Numbered from the stretch's first letter, positions 8,201 to 18,713 are shown. The stretch: DNA of 18,713 nt from Allomyces macrogynus ATCC 38327 (GCA_000151295.1 GG745348.1:66835-85547), one strand, 5' to 3'. Notes: a model not told the origin generated them from the sequence alone. Program-made: numbers and translations.

Positions 8201-11200
8201 TGCAGCGACGACCCGACCGTCCGAGCTCTGTGCGTGGAGCGCGTCGAAAATCTCGCGCAACTGGTGGTGGAGAAGGTAAGCGACGAAGATGAGCTCAAGG
8301 ACGCGAGGACAGCACCTACGGTGGTCAAACTCCTCAGGTGCGCCTGCTTGCACTTGCGATCCAGATTTTGCAACTCGACGTTCTCCAACACCTGCAGTAC
8401 GCCCGAGCCGTCAGTTGCCCATCCGTCGAAACGTGCCGAGGAGTCGAGAGATGAGCAAGAGAAACGCACCTGCAACCCCTCTGTTCCTCCCAGGCCGCGC
8501 GCACGTCGCTCGTCGGCTTGATGCCGGTCATGCGCAAAGACCAGAAACTTGAGGTCAAACGGCAGCTCGCGCTTGGACGTGACCGCGTCGAGCAAGTCGG
8601 TCGCCGAGTATTGCCCCTCGGTGCCAAAGTAGGTGCGCAAGTACACGGCCGCGAGGTACTGGAGCAGGGCGTCGTCGAATTGCTGCAGGCCGCGGTCGAG
8701 CAGGTGGAGACCGATAATGACCTGGTCGTCGGTCGGGTTGTTGCGAATAAATCGCAAGCCTATCCGGTGGATCAAAAAACAAGTGAGCAGCTTGCATCGA
8801 CCTGAGGTTTGGAATCGTGAAAGCACATACACGCTTCGACTTGCAGCGGCGACCGGAATACGGCGGGCGGCGGCAGCTCGACGGATTGCGCCATGGCGAG
8901 CAAGTCGGTCGACGACGCCTGCATGAGCCGCACAAGAAACGGGTCTTTGGCAGCAAACTGATCCGGATCGCTGCCCGCGTCGAGGTCTGACCCGGCATCC
9001 ATGGACCCACCAAAGCTCGCGCTTCGGCTCCCGAATCCAACATCGATTTGCTTGTTGTCCACGACCGCGTCGCGGCGGGTCGGTGGAGTCACGACGTGGT
9101 CCATGTCTTGTGCAGTCGACATGACCGGAAGCGCGGGCGGATCACGCACAGTGCCGGTATCGAATCCCGGCGACGACTGAGCACCAGGCTGCGCAGACAC
9201 CAACGACACATCTCTAACAGGCGCCGCGCCGATAGCCGACTGCGCAGTGAAAATCGGAACGTCGAGACGGTCGCCGAATTGACTGGATCGTCGAGCGACC
9301 GGTTCACGTGCGAGCGACTTGATCAACGACGTGAACCCGGTCCAACCGCCGTCTTTTCGAGACCCATCAGGTCCCATGGCAGGATTCTGCATCGGCATCG
9401 CCCTCCTCGAATCAGCCGACGCGCGGCGCTCCGTTTCCAATTTGCGCGCGTAGAACCACTTGCGCACGCTCTGCTCGAACTGAAACCGGCCCGACATCCA
9501 CGACCCGGCAAACCCAACGATCCACCCGGTCGCAGCGACGGGGACCATCGGCATGAGCCACATGTCGTGGCCCATCACCGCGCCGGACATCATGGCCGCG
9601 ACCATGGCGAGGCACGCCGAGGTCGCAAACGCCGTGCGCACGGCCGTGTACCTCGCGTCGAAATACGGCTGCGTGTAGGCCATGGTCACGGCAAGGTAGG
9701 CGAGCCCGATCGCGACGAGCGACATGAACCACCAGTCGGCTCTGACTGGGTGGAAAGTCGTGGCTGGGCGATCGTGCGCCGTTGGGTGCGTGTATGAGTC
9801 AAGCGCGACAAACGCGAGCCGTAAGAGCACACATTTCAAGTCACTGCGGCCATGCGCCTTGGCATCGGGGCTGTGCGACGACGGTCGCGTGTCCAGGAAC
9901 TAGATGTCCGCCAGTTCGTCAGAAAAGAGCATGTCAACATGCAAGCGCGGGTCCGAAAACGCACCAACAGCGACCCCACGGCGACGAGCGGCACAAACAG
10001 GATGAGCCCGACCAAGTCCGCAACAAACAGCGGCAAATGGCGTCCAGCAAAGCACGGCACGTCGTACTTTAGAAGGGTCCCACCGAGGCAATTGAGCCCG
10101 CCAATCAATAGTTGCGCTATCGGGATCGAGAGCACGGTCATTTGGATCGAGAACAAAAACCGTAGCAGGCGAAGCGCCGGGATCGGGACGCGGCCGGCGT
10201 GAATGACCAAAGTGCCGACGTAGAGCGCGAGACCAATCGTCATGGCGATCATGAGCAGCGCTGAAAACGGCGGTTCGATGGTCAGTTAGCCGTCGAGTCG
10301 CGATCTCGCCCGAGAGTGTCGACTGTACCAATCACGTTGGCCGCAATGAATTGCGTGTAATCCGACAGGAGCCGAATGGGCTCAATGATCACCGAAAAGA
10401 GCCACGGGAGGTTCGGGTCGAGTCGCGGCGCGAATGCAAAGGAGAGCAGCTGCAAGTCCTCGAGAAACTGGTGGGAGAAAGCGACGAACATGCTCAATTT
10501 TCGGCCAAGGACGGACAAGGCTCATAACGGAGGTGACGCACCAAAAACAGCCACGACAGAAGTTTCGGCAGCTCGTTATCTCGGACAGTCTTTGCGCGAA
10601 ATTGGGACGATGATCAGCACCCAAACCTCCTCGACAAACACTGGCTCGTCAAGAACGTACCACATACGCGACAGAAAACAACGCCTTCTCCCACCCCGCT
10701 AACACCAGGCTCGACCGCTTCGACAGCGGTGGCGATCCATTGACGCCCTGAATCGACCGCTTGCGCGTCTTGACCTTGGCGCCGAGCTGGAGACACTCGA
10801 GGAGGTTCACGCCGCTTGCGCCGAGACTGGTTGCCGACGATGGCGTGTTCAGGTACCCTTGCGACGACTTGAGGGCCAGCGCTGTGAGCGAGGCTGCGTT
10901 TTTGCGTTTCAGCCGGGAGCTGCTGCGCGACATGCGGCGGAACGACGGCGAACGTTCAAAGCCTGGCGACGCGGAGAGGCCCGAGGATCGGCGCCGGCCA
11001 GCCGCGTGGGCGGGTCGGGATGTTGGTTCGTCGGGCGCGCGATCATTTTGGCCGTGCGGGTCATGGATAGCACCGTGTGGCGCAGAACCTGGTGCCGCAT
11101 CGAGTGCCCTCTCCATGGTCGGCGACTGGACGACAAAGGACGGCACGGGAGATGGTGCAGGTGGCGCCCAATTGGGGTCCTGGGGGCGAATCGTCGAATC

Positions 11201-11203
11201 CAT
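5290..11203 (-). CDS. TmcB/TmcC-like multi-pass membrane protein, paralogue A
   Basis: Predicted membrane sensor-like protein of 1610 aa; function unknown. Fifteen exons: 10661-11203, 10542-10589, 10329-10467, 9965-10260, 8831-9899, 8470-8759, 8320-8391, 8129-8260, 7973-8057, 7650-7811, 6809-7578, 6357-6733, 6197-6283, 6091-6128 and 5290-6014. They total 4833 nt, in frame throughout. Layout: disordered basic N-terminus (1-170), a bundle of hydrophobic helices (about 180-470), a variable linker, then a TPR-like helical region (about 699-893) with FDDALLQYLAAVYLRTYF, LPFDLKFLVFAHDR and SKNVLRSYAQFLMVVEGN, which resembles the TmcB/TmcC TPR domain. Then come a membrane helix, a helical ectodomain (about 980-1175), a helix, the segment TMPKRVAQSMVTTLD, a helix, a second ectodomain with conserved MPC, WC and QPGCELVGATLD, a final helix and an acidic tail. 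Start context is CGACCATGGA. The least certain part is exon 2 (AAG acceptor) and intron 2. Gene B lies 650 bp upstream in the same direction. Confidence 0.82.
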
Positions 11204-11853
11204 GGTGTCGTCGCGTGTCGGGTTGCAGCAAGTTGTTGACGGCTACGTTGGGATGATGCTCAAAAGCGGGGAAAGGGGCGCGAGCGCGATTATGTTCTGG
11301 CCGTGGTTTGGCAGCGGAGGAAGCTCACTTTGCTGTCGACTAATGCGGTGCGAGCGCATCGGACGCAGATGATGAAGTGACCGTCTTGACAAAGCGGGAG
11401 GCGGTTGCGATGGCGCGTGGATCCCAGGTCCTTGATTTTGAAAAGCAGCCGTGATGGGAGTGGGAGACGTGCTGAAGTGTATGCAAGTTCAAAATCGGTC
11501 AGGGCACTAGCTGCCTTGCAGATCGCTGAAATAACCCATCGTTTCTCCAACTGCCGTCTCTCCTAGCCTTGTCCTCTCGAGCCAGCGCAATCCACGGCAA
11601 TCAACTTCTTGAAGAGAATGCAGCAAGGGATGCCCGTCCTATCGAGGAGACCGACGAGGTTGGGCAGGCACGGACGGTCGTGGCCGCGTGCTGAGGCTTG
11701 TTCACAGGTATGTTCGGCCACCAACTCGCGCTTCGATCGGCGACTCAACGCTCCAGAACAAGTCCAAACTATCCACTGACGGCTAATTACCTGCCGCTAC
11801 GTAAATCCAGCAAACAGCACAGTCCGAGCCCCCCTGTCCGCCCTCCTCCCGAG
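11204..11853. other. Intergenic region between tandem genes B and A
   Basis: This 650-bp stretch holds the 3' UTR of gene B on its right side and the promoter of gene A on its left, both on the minus strand. Open frames here (such as 11290-11550 minus) have no family features and no conserved counterpart upstream of gene B. I see no AATAAA on the minus strand just after the gene B stop, and no clear TATA box before the gene A start. Confidence 0.5.
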
Positions 11854-14800
11854 CTACAGTCCCCCTTCGTCCTCGCCCGCTGCATCTAGCGAGGCCCCAC
11901 CCGACTCGACCAACACAGCGGCCTCAGGCCACTGCGCCTTGAGCACATGAGGCGGCACAAGCACCAAGATCGTCGCGAGTGCAACAACCTGATCTCGCCA
12001 CCTTTTCAAGCTCGTCCACAGCAACCCCCCGGCCGCACCGACCGTCGCCACGAGCGTGACCAACCACAGCGCATAAAACGCGCGCCGCGCATTCTCCACC
12101 TGCACGGCAATAAAGTCGCTCATGGCCGAATCCACCATGGCGAGCCGCGTCTGCAAGTCCATGTACATCGTCCGGAAGAGCAAGTACTGCGGGTCAAACG
12201 GGTTCATGGGCGTGATCGTGATATTGCCGGCGCCGCGGACAGGGACGGTGGTCGCGTCGAGCGTTGCGCCGACCAATTCACACCCGGGCTGCGCCGTGCC
12301 GACCAGGGCCTTGGCGAGGTCCGAGATGGTCCAAATGGCCTGGTCGAGCGGAATTGTTGGCGTGTACCGCACGCCGTCGCTCAAGTTGCCAGGGAGCCGG
12401 ATCTTGCACCACGGGCCCGGGTCAGTCGCGTTGCACGGCATGGTCAGCTGCGTCAGGTGCGGCAGGACCGCCGAAACGCTGTAGGGGTTTCCGACGACCG
12501 CAACGTGCGTGAATTCGAGAATGGCGTTGGCCGCGGTGACTGAGCCAATGGCCGACTCTGTCGGCAGAATGAGAAGTGAGTGAGCCGTGGTGGATGTCGA
12601 GAGTTCTGCAGGCGGAGAGCGTGCACGTACGAGCCTTGAACAGGATCGTGGAGGGAAACACGGTCTCTCTGTCGACAAAAAGGCGCCGGTGAGAGATGTT
12701 TCTTGCTCGTGAGCGCTGGACCTTGATTGACCGTACCGGAGCTGGAGGTTGAGAATCCGAAGCGCTTGCCTGCGCTGGGTTGACTTGAGCAGTTCTTGAA
12801 TGTACGTCACGCTGTTGCTTGCCCTGGGCCCATCGGAAACCCAGGACATGGTCAGTCACAACACGCCAAAAGACCGCAATCCAAAAAAACAAATGAGACC
12901 ATACCATAGCGGCACCAAGAACGTGCCCACCGTCAAGACGACTGCGACCAGCGTCAATCCAACAATCCACCGCCGCGCGCGCGCATGCGCGACGCGCGGG
13001 ACCAATTCCATTCTGCTCGCGCTGTCCGCCGTCGCCGACGGCAGCGCCGTCAACCCGACCTTGTCTCCATTTTCCTGGTTGTCGCCGTCCTCGTCCATGT
13101 CGAGCACCTCGTTGAACGTCTCGATTTCCTCGTCGAGCGTCGTGACCATGGACTGTGCGACGCGCTTGGGCATCGTGTGCAGGACCTTGAGGAGTTGCCG
13201 CTCGATGCGAAAGTACTCCCCAATGGGCTGGCAGGAAGGGAGGATCAGCCGACAGAAGCCGCTCAGAAAACAAGAACAACCGGAGCGCACCTTGATGAGC
13301 GTGTACGCGGCGGCACCAGCGAGCACAAGCACACTGCCCGACATGACGGCGAGCAGCACGTAAAAACACCCGTTGAGCAAGCTCAGGAACGTGCTGAGCC
13401 CGAGCGCCGGAATCAGGCTGATCGCATCGAAAATCGCATTGAAGTTGCCGTGCACAAAATTGGTCGCTTCGGCCGACTCGTAGACGGGCGCGACAAACGT
13501 GCCGTAGGCTGAATATGATTCGGCAAACAATCCGGCCTTGTAGACGGCAGTGACCAAATCGAGCGGCGACGCGTCCATGGGCGTGAAATCAAACGCTCTG
13601 GGGATAGACGTGTTTTCACGCACGTCCACACGAAACGTTGCGTCGGCGAGCGACGGCTGCGCGCTGACGTACGGCAAGCCAGCCGTCTCGAGGCTGTCGA
13701 GCGCGTTTTCGAGTTGCTCGTAGGCTGCTGCGAATTCGGCGGCCATCGGAGTCGCGTAGTCGGCCCACTGCGCGCCCGACGCAAAGTAGGACGAGTAAGC
13801 CATGTTGTGTACGGCGTCGATGACTTCGGTCACCTTGCGCCGCGCTTCTCGGGCCTGGAAAAACTTGTTAGTGACCACATCAGTGCAATTGTCGAAGAAC
13901 CGCGACGCGATCAGCAGGCCCGTCACGAGGCACGCGATGAAGATCGCGACGAGGACGAGAATTGGGGCCAGGTTGCGCCGGGATTGGCTGCGCGCAACAT
14001 GCGCGAAGAGAAGGCGCCGACCGGCGAGCTTATGGCGCTGGGCACGCGAGCTAGTGGATCCTAAGCCATCGAAAGCATGAGCGATTCTGGTTGGAGGATA
14101 TGCCGTCGCGTCGGCTGGGTTTTACGTACCCGACTCGGATGCGGGCGACCGGATTGGGCGACTACCAGGCTCGTAGCGGCCCGGGGAACTCGGCGACGCC
14201 GTCTCAAACTCGACAAATGAGTCCACGTTGATGTCAGGGACTGGGAATCGTCCATGCACTTGTGACTCGCGAATTTCGGCTAATCGAGTGCGGAGTTGAG
14301 CAAAACCGTCCGCGTTCTTTCATGCTCAATTGGGACCCGCGGCATACCTTCCTCCACTACACAGACGCAAGAGTAGCCAAGAGAAGCAACATGTCAGCCA
14401 AGGAGTTTTGAAAGCTCCTCTCTAGCAGCCTGATACCACCAGAAGGCACGTACCAGTCTCGAGAATCTGCTGCGCCTTGTTTGTGTTGCCCTCGACCACC
14501 ATCAGGAACTGCGCGTACGACCGCAGCACGTTCTTGGACTAGGAGCGATGGAAGTAAGTAAGGCTCTCCACCCTTTTCGAACGCAGCAGCACACTTTCCG
14601 CACCTTTGGGAGTCGCCTCAGGAGACGCGTGTAGCACATGCTCGCGACTGCGCGCGCTCGTGTGAGTGTGCTCACAGCCGCGGTAATGCGGCCGTCCTGA
14701 GCTTGGGTCCGGAGCGCTTCAAAGACCTCTCGGACCTAGGAGCACGGCAACATGTGAACGGAAGCGGGGGGCGGGGGGGGGGGGGGGTTCCGCTGGAACA

Positions 14801-17244
14801 ATCACAGAAACGTACTGCGGTCAAACTCTTCAAATGCGCGCGCTTGCATGTGCGGTCCAAGTTCTGCAGCTCAGCATTCTCGAGGACCTACTCCGAAATT
14901 TCCATCAGCAATCATCACGCCACGGCCCATACCTCGTCCTCAAAATCCGCGCATACCTGCAACCCCTCGTTATGTCCCATCCCCCTCGCGCGCCGCTGGT
15001 CTGTCTCCTGCCGCTCATGCGCAAACACGAGGAATTTGAGATCGAGCGGGAGCGCTGGTTGCGCCGTAACGGCCTCGAGCAAGTCAGTCGCGGCAAACTG
15101 GCCCTCGTTCCCGAAAAAGGCGCGCAAGTAGACAGCGGCCAGGTACTGCAGCAGCGGGTCGTCGAATTCGTGCAGGCCCTTTTCAAGCAGTTGTAGGCCA
15201 ATCACGACTTGGTCGTCGGTCGGGTCGGTGCGGATGAATCGCAGACCTGGCATCAGTGGAGGAAAATCTGCGTCAGTTGCTCGCGTGCACTGCAGTAAAA
15301 GTACCTCCGAGGATGAAGGAAAACGGACAGGCTTCGACTTGCATCGACGACCGGAACACACGTGGAATCCCGGGCGGACAATCATCACCATGGCCCACAG
15401 CCACCGCGTCGGCCGGAGACCGCGCAAGCATCCGCGTCAGGAACGAGTCGGTGCTCGCGTCCACGGTTCCGTTGGCCTCCGCCTCGCCGTTCCCGTCCCG
15501 CACACTGGCTCGTCTCTCCGCACGCGCGCCCTCCAAATCCCACTGGTCCTTGGCCACAGCCGGTCCCGTCTCGTTGACCGTGGTCGTCGGCGACGCCCCT
15601 CTCATCGACTTCTGGCGCGCGCGCCGTTCCATCTCCCACCTTGGTCCGAGAATCGATCCTTTTCGTGCCGGGCGCGCCGGGTGTGTTCCCGAGCCCCTGT
15701 CGAACTGCTCGAGTTCCATTTCAAGCTTTTTCGCGTGGTGCCACCGGCACACGCACCGCTCAAACTGCCATCGCGCGACGCCCAACGCCACGGCGAACCC
15801 GGTCCCCCACCCGATGACCGCCGCTGGCACCATCGCGACCAGCCAAATACCATCGGTCGCCGCAGATCGCGTCACCATGGCCGCGATCATTCCGAAACAC
15901 GCGGCGGTCGCAAAGGCGGCGCGCATCGCCGTCGAGTAACGGTTGTAGTAGGGCTGCGTGAAGGCGAGTGCGATCGCAATGGAGGCGAGTCCGAGCGTGA
16001 CGAGAGACATGTACCACCAGTCGGCGTAGGTGGTTGTATGGTGCGCGTTGGGGTCATCGAGGTCGGGTGAAGTGTGCGTGAACAGGTCGAGCGCGACGAA
16101 TGTGAGCCGCAGGAGGACGGCGGCACAGTCAATACGGCCGTGTGCCTTGGCGTCGGGGTTGGTGGATGACGGTTGCGTGTCGAGAAACTGCGAGTGCGAA
16201 CTTCGGGTCAGTGGGTGCAAGAAGCATGGCGTGTTGCATCAGACGCACCAGAAGCGACCCCACGACGACGAGCGGGACATAGCACAGCAACCCAAGAATG
16301 TCGGCAATGAACAGCGGGAAATGACTACCCGAAAAGCAGGCCACGTCGCGCTGCGCCATCTCGCCCTGCAGGCACGTCAGGCCGCCAATCAGCACTTGCG
16401 CGATCGGGATCGACAGTGCTGTCATTTGCAGCGAGAAGAGGATCCGCAGAAGCCGCAACGCCGGGATCGGGACCTTGCCAGCGCGCACAACCAGGACGCC
16501 AATGTAGAGCGCGAGGCAGATGGTCATGGCCAGCATCAAGAGGGCTGTTAAGAGTGGTCATCGAGGTCAGGAAAAGCTTCCACCGTCTAAACAGGCCAAT
16601 CGGCGAGGAACTACCACAAACCAATGATGTTCACGACCGCAAAACCATTGTACGAGTGGAGCAGCCGCATCGGCTCGAGCACCACGCCCACGACCCATGG
16701 CAGCGTCGCATCGTGCCGCGCCGCAAACGGGAACGAGAGCAGTTGCAGGTCCTCGACAATCTGACCAACCCTCGCGACCATCAGTCCGCACGCAAACCCC
16801 AAACACCGCGACCAGCACAACCCAACGCACCAACAGCAGCCAGCACAGGTACTCCGGCAACTCATTATCGCGCACCGTGATATATGCGACCGAGAACAAC
16901 GCCTTCTCCCACCTCCGCAACCTCAACGCCGTGACAGACCGCTTGAGCGCCCGCGACTGCTGTCGATCGTGGCGTGCCTTCGTAGCTCCATCGCCCAATT
17001 TCAACAGACTCACAAGGCTCACGCCGCTGCCACCGCCGCGCGGGAGTGCCCCGGGCACCTTGAGCTCGCCGTGCGACGTGTGCAGCGCAAGTTGGCGAAA
17101 CGATGCGCGCGCCGACTGAATGGACGCTGATCGCGGGCGGAGCGACGGTGGTGGCGAGACTGGTGGGGATGCGGGTCGCGGGGTCGTATCAATCGATACC
17201 CTTGGTGGAAGTGCGTCGGTGCCAGTCATTTCTGGGTCGGACAT
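11854..17244 (-). CDS. TmcB/TmcC-like multi-pass membrane protein, paralogue B
   Basis: Tandem paralogue of gene A, 1463 aa. Fourteen exons: 16798-17244, 16622-16760, 16249-16544, 15329-16187, 14957-15246, 14816-14887, 14604-14735, 14454-14538, 14130-14279, 13291-14060, 12905-13227, 12737-12823, 12631-12668 and 11854-12557. They total 4392 nt with an unbroken frame. The first 120 residues are Pro/Ser/Arg-rich. Helices follow from RWEKALFSVAYI to about residue 430. The TPR-like region (about 581-775) contains LLQYLAAVYLRAFFG, LPLDLKFLVFAHER and SKNVLRSYAQFLMVVEGN. A membrane helix lies at about 853-877, ectodomain 1 at 880-1055, helices at 1056-1078 and 1166-1187, ectodomain 2 at about 1188-1388, a last helix at 1389-1409, and a short acidic tail ends the protein. 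Ectodomain 2 has possible N-glycosylation sites (NAT, NLS, NIT), fitting a lumenal or outside location. No kinase, cyclase or PAS domain is visible, so any output must pass through partners. Confidence 0.83.
14766..14787. repeat. G-run in intron 6 of gene B
   Basis: Six G, one C, then 15 G on the plus strand. It lies within the intron 14736-14815 of gene B, giving a C-rich tract on the transcribed orientation upstream of the CCTAG acceptor. The corresponding intron of gene A (8261-8319) has no such run. Capable of G-quadruplex formation and of length error in sequencing. Confidence 0.9.
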
Positions 17245-17779
17245 GGACGTGGCTGCGCGCGGGGTCCCGGCAGGCTGAGCGAGGATGCGGAATGGGGATC
17301 GCGTCTGTACTCCGCTCGCGATTCGCAGCTGGTTGCTGGTGAGGTGCCGAACAAGGACTTGATCACAGCGTCGAGCGTGCCAGATCCGAATGATTGCTGA
17401 CCGGCCGACTGCGTTTAAGTTGCAAATTATCGCGGCAAAATAGCCCGGGGCTCGAGTTGCGACAAGTTGGGGCCCGGTTGTTCGTTCCGTGTTCGTCGTG
17501 GAGGAAGCGGCCGCCGCCGTAGACGTTTGGTGATCAACGACGTTGGAGCACTCTTTGCCAACCTGTGTTTTGAGCCAGAGAACAAACGAAACGTGATCGC
17601 GACGAGAGTTCTCACATCACTGCAGCCAAGCTCCTCGCCTGGGCAACGTTGAATGGGTTAATGGAGTTTGTTGGCTCCGAGCCACAGCACGTGCGGATCC
17701 CTGCAAAAAACGCAACGGTTGCATTACCACAGATGTTAAGAACACAGGATTACAGCACCAAAGCGCCAGAACGGCCTCA
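17245..17779. promoter_or_regulatory. Upstream region of gene B
   Basis: This CpG-containing stretch of about 535 bp precedes the gene B start (minus, 17244) and must contain its promoter and 5' UTR. No long convincing open frame is present, and I cannot point to a specific promoter motif. Its right boundary is set where composition changes towards the CpG-poor block. Confidence 0.4.
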
Positions 17780-18713
17780 TCCCAGCTGAGCCAGGAAATG
17801 GGGGGTGAACAGCCACTTTCACATGCCACCACTCCAACACTACCATGTTGTGATCCTGCCCATACTCTGGCACCAGGTACAGGGTGCACAAGCACTCCAG
17901 CGCTCATCTGCCAGGCCACATGCATGACTGCACCTACCAACACTCAGATCACAAAACCAGAAACCAAAGAAGGGTCACTGCTGTGCATGTCTGACAATAG
18001 GTCATCTGTGGTGGTCCTCATGGCACAAATAGCTTGCTGTGGACATGGCTGCATCTGGGGCACTGTGCATGCTCACTGCACTGGTTGCTCTGTACCTTGA
18101 CCCACAGGTCTTCCATGTCATAGTTGACCAGCTTGGAATTGTTCAGATGGTGCACATGGGGCTTCCAAATGTGCTTGCAGAGCATGACAGATGCTGTCAG
18201 TACCAACTGATCCAGGAGCCACCACACTGCAGCCACTGTCTCACACATGCCTCACCCACAACACATGTGACAGTGGCTGATGAGACAAGGCACATGGTGT
18301 GCCCATGATTGCGTCCAAAAGCTTGAATTGGGCTGCCAGGTTGACCAGGGCACACATCACATTGCACCACAATGTGCTAAACTCGCCCAACAGTGCCATG
18401 AGCTGATGCAAGCATGATTCAATCCACCTATGGGCCAATGCCACTGGTTGTCAACTTCACCACAAATGCAGCACAGGTTGTTGCCAAACTGCTTAAGCTG
18501 CTGGTTCAGGTACTGGCGTGTCAGCCACATCCCAGTGAGCTCATGGAGGTGGAAGCTGATGAGCATGTTGGCCTGGAATGATGTGTGCCTGTCCACAGTG
18601 CAGCACCTGGACCATGGCCTGCCAGTCCACTGCCACACTGTTGAAATCCGCACTGAGCAGCATGAGGAGGCTTTCCAATAGGTTTTCAGGTCAAGATGAG
18701 GTTGAGGTTAAAC
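17780..18713 (-). mobile_element. Decayed, CpG-depleted retroelement fragment (LINE-type RT C-terminal region)
   Basis: Minus-strand frames at 18357-18653, 18241-18444 and 18018-18248 overlap and look like one frame broken by indels. The first reads SFHLHELTGMWLTRQYLN, then CCICGEVDNQWHWP. This resembles the end of LINE-type reverse transcriptase proteins, where F-x-LH-x-LTG-x-LPTR-x-x-LN is followed by a zinc knuckle C-x-x-C and a (E/Q)HWP-type turn. The second reads FSTLWCNVMCALVNLAAQFK. The RT core is not in the window; it would lie to the right of 18713 on this strand. CpG occurs only 5 times in 17821-18713, while TG and CA are abundant, as expected for methylated, deaminated repeats. The left boundary is approximate. 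Confidence 0.5.

Noticed and set aside
11290..11550. An 86-codon minus-strand open frame between genes A and B
   Set aside because: No family features, no similar sequence upstream of gene B, and it overlaps the expected promoter of gene A.
15228..16070. A 280-codon plus-strand open frame rich in Arg, Pro and His
   Set aside because: It is antisense to exons 4 and 5 of gene B. The equivalent plus-strand frame opposite gene A (9048-9797) has the same Arg/Pro/His bias, as expected from GC-rich third positions.
5290..17244. RGS-domain or G-protein receptor identity for the large membrane proteins
   Set aside because: The helical region after the membrane bundle first suggested an RGS fold, but the order FDD..LQYLAAVYLR, DLKFLVFAH.R and SKNVLRSYAQFL fits the TmcB/TmcC TPR-like region better, and the multiple later helices with two ectodomains do not fit a seven-helix receptor.
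1..18713. Bacterial origin of the window
   Set aside because: Conserved proteins are only recovered after removing many GT-AG introns, and the gene families (DRG2, TmcB-like) are eukaryotic.

Overview
The window reads as nuclear DNA of a GC-rich eukaryote with short spliceosomal introns (about 37-174 nt), most likely a zoosporic fungus of the Blastocladiomycota type (Allomyces/Catenaria-like). That placement is inferred from base composition, intron style and the presence of TmcB/TmcC (tiny macrocysts)-like membrane proteins. It was not tested by any search.

Left part (1-5290). A probable first exon of an unidentified gene (129-167, minus) runs off the left edge, next to a (CGTG)n microsatellite. 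It is followed by DRG2, a conserved translation-associated GTPase (706-2543, minus, 10 exons), and a divergently transcribed P-loop kinase of the uridine kinase/phosphoribulokinase class (2918-3800, plus). The two share a 374-bp intergenic promoter region. Next comes a poorly resolved cysteine-rich coding region with an imperfect internal duplication (3838-4826, plus). All three plus- or minus-strand genes here show single-base frame breaks: one in DRG2, two in the kinase and several in the cysteine-rich region.

Central and right part (5290-17244). Two large tandem paralogues lie head-to-tail on the minus strand: gene A (5290-11203, 15 exons, 1610 aa) and gene B (11854-17244, 14 exons, 1463 aa). 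Each encodes a multi-pass membrane protein with an N-terminal helical bundle, a cytoplasmic TPR-like helical region of the TmcB type and two lumenal/extracellular domains set between later membrane helices. My exon reconstruction keeps both frames open from start to stop, and most corresponding exons have exactly equal lengths, so this is a true gene duplication. They look like a pair of membrane sensors, but their ligand and output are unknown.

Right edge (about 17780-18713). Composition changes sharply. CpG almost disappears (5 in the last 893 bases) and the minus strand carries decayed, frameshifted pieces resembling the zinc-knuckle end of a LINE-type reverse transcriptase protein. I read this as an old, methylation-decayed retrotransposon fragment upstream of gene B.

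Most long open frames on the strand opposite the two large genes are GC-bias shadows and are not annotated.
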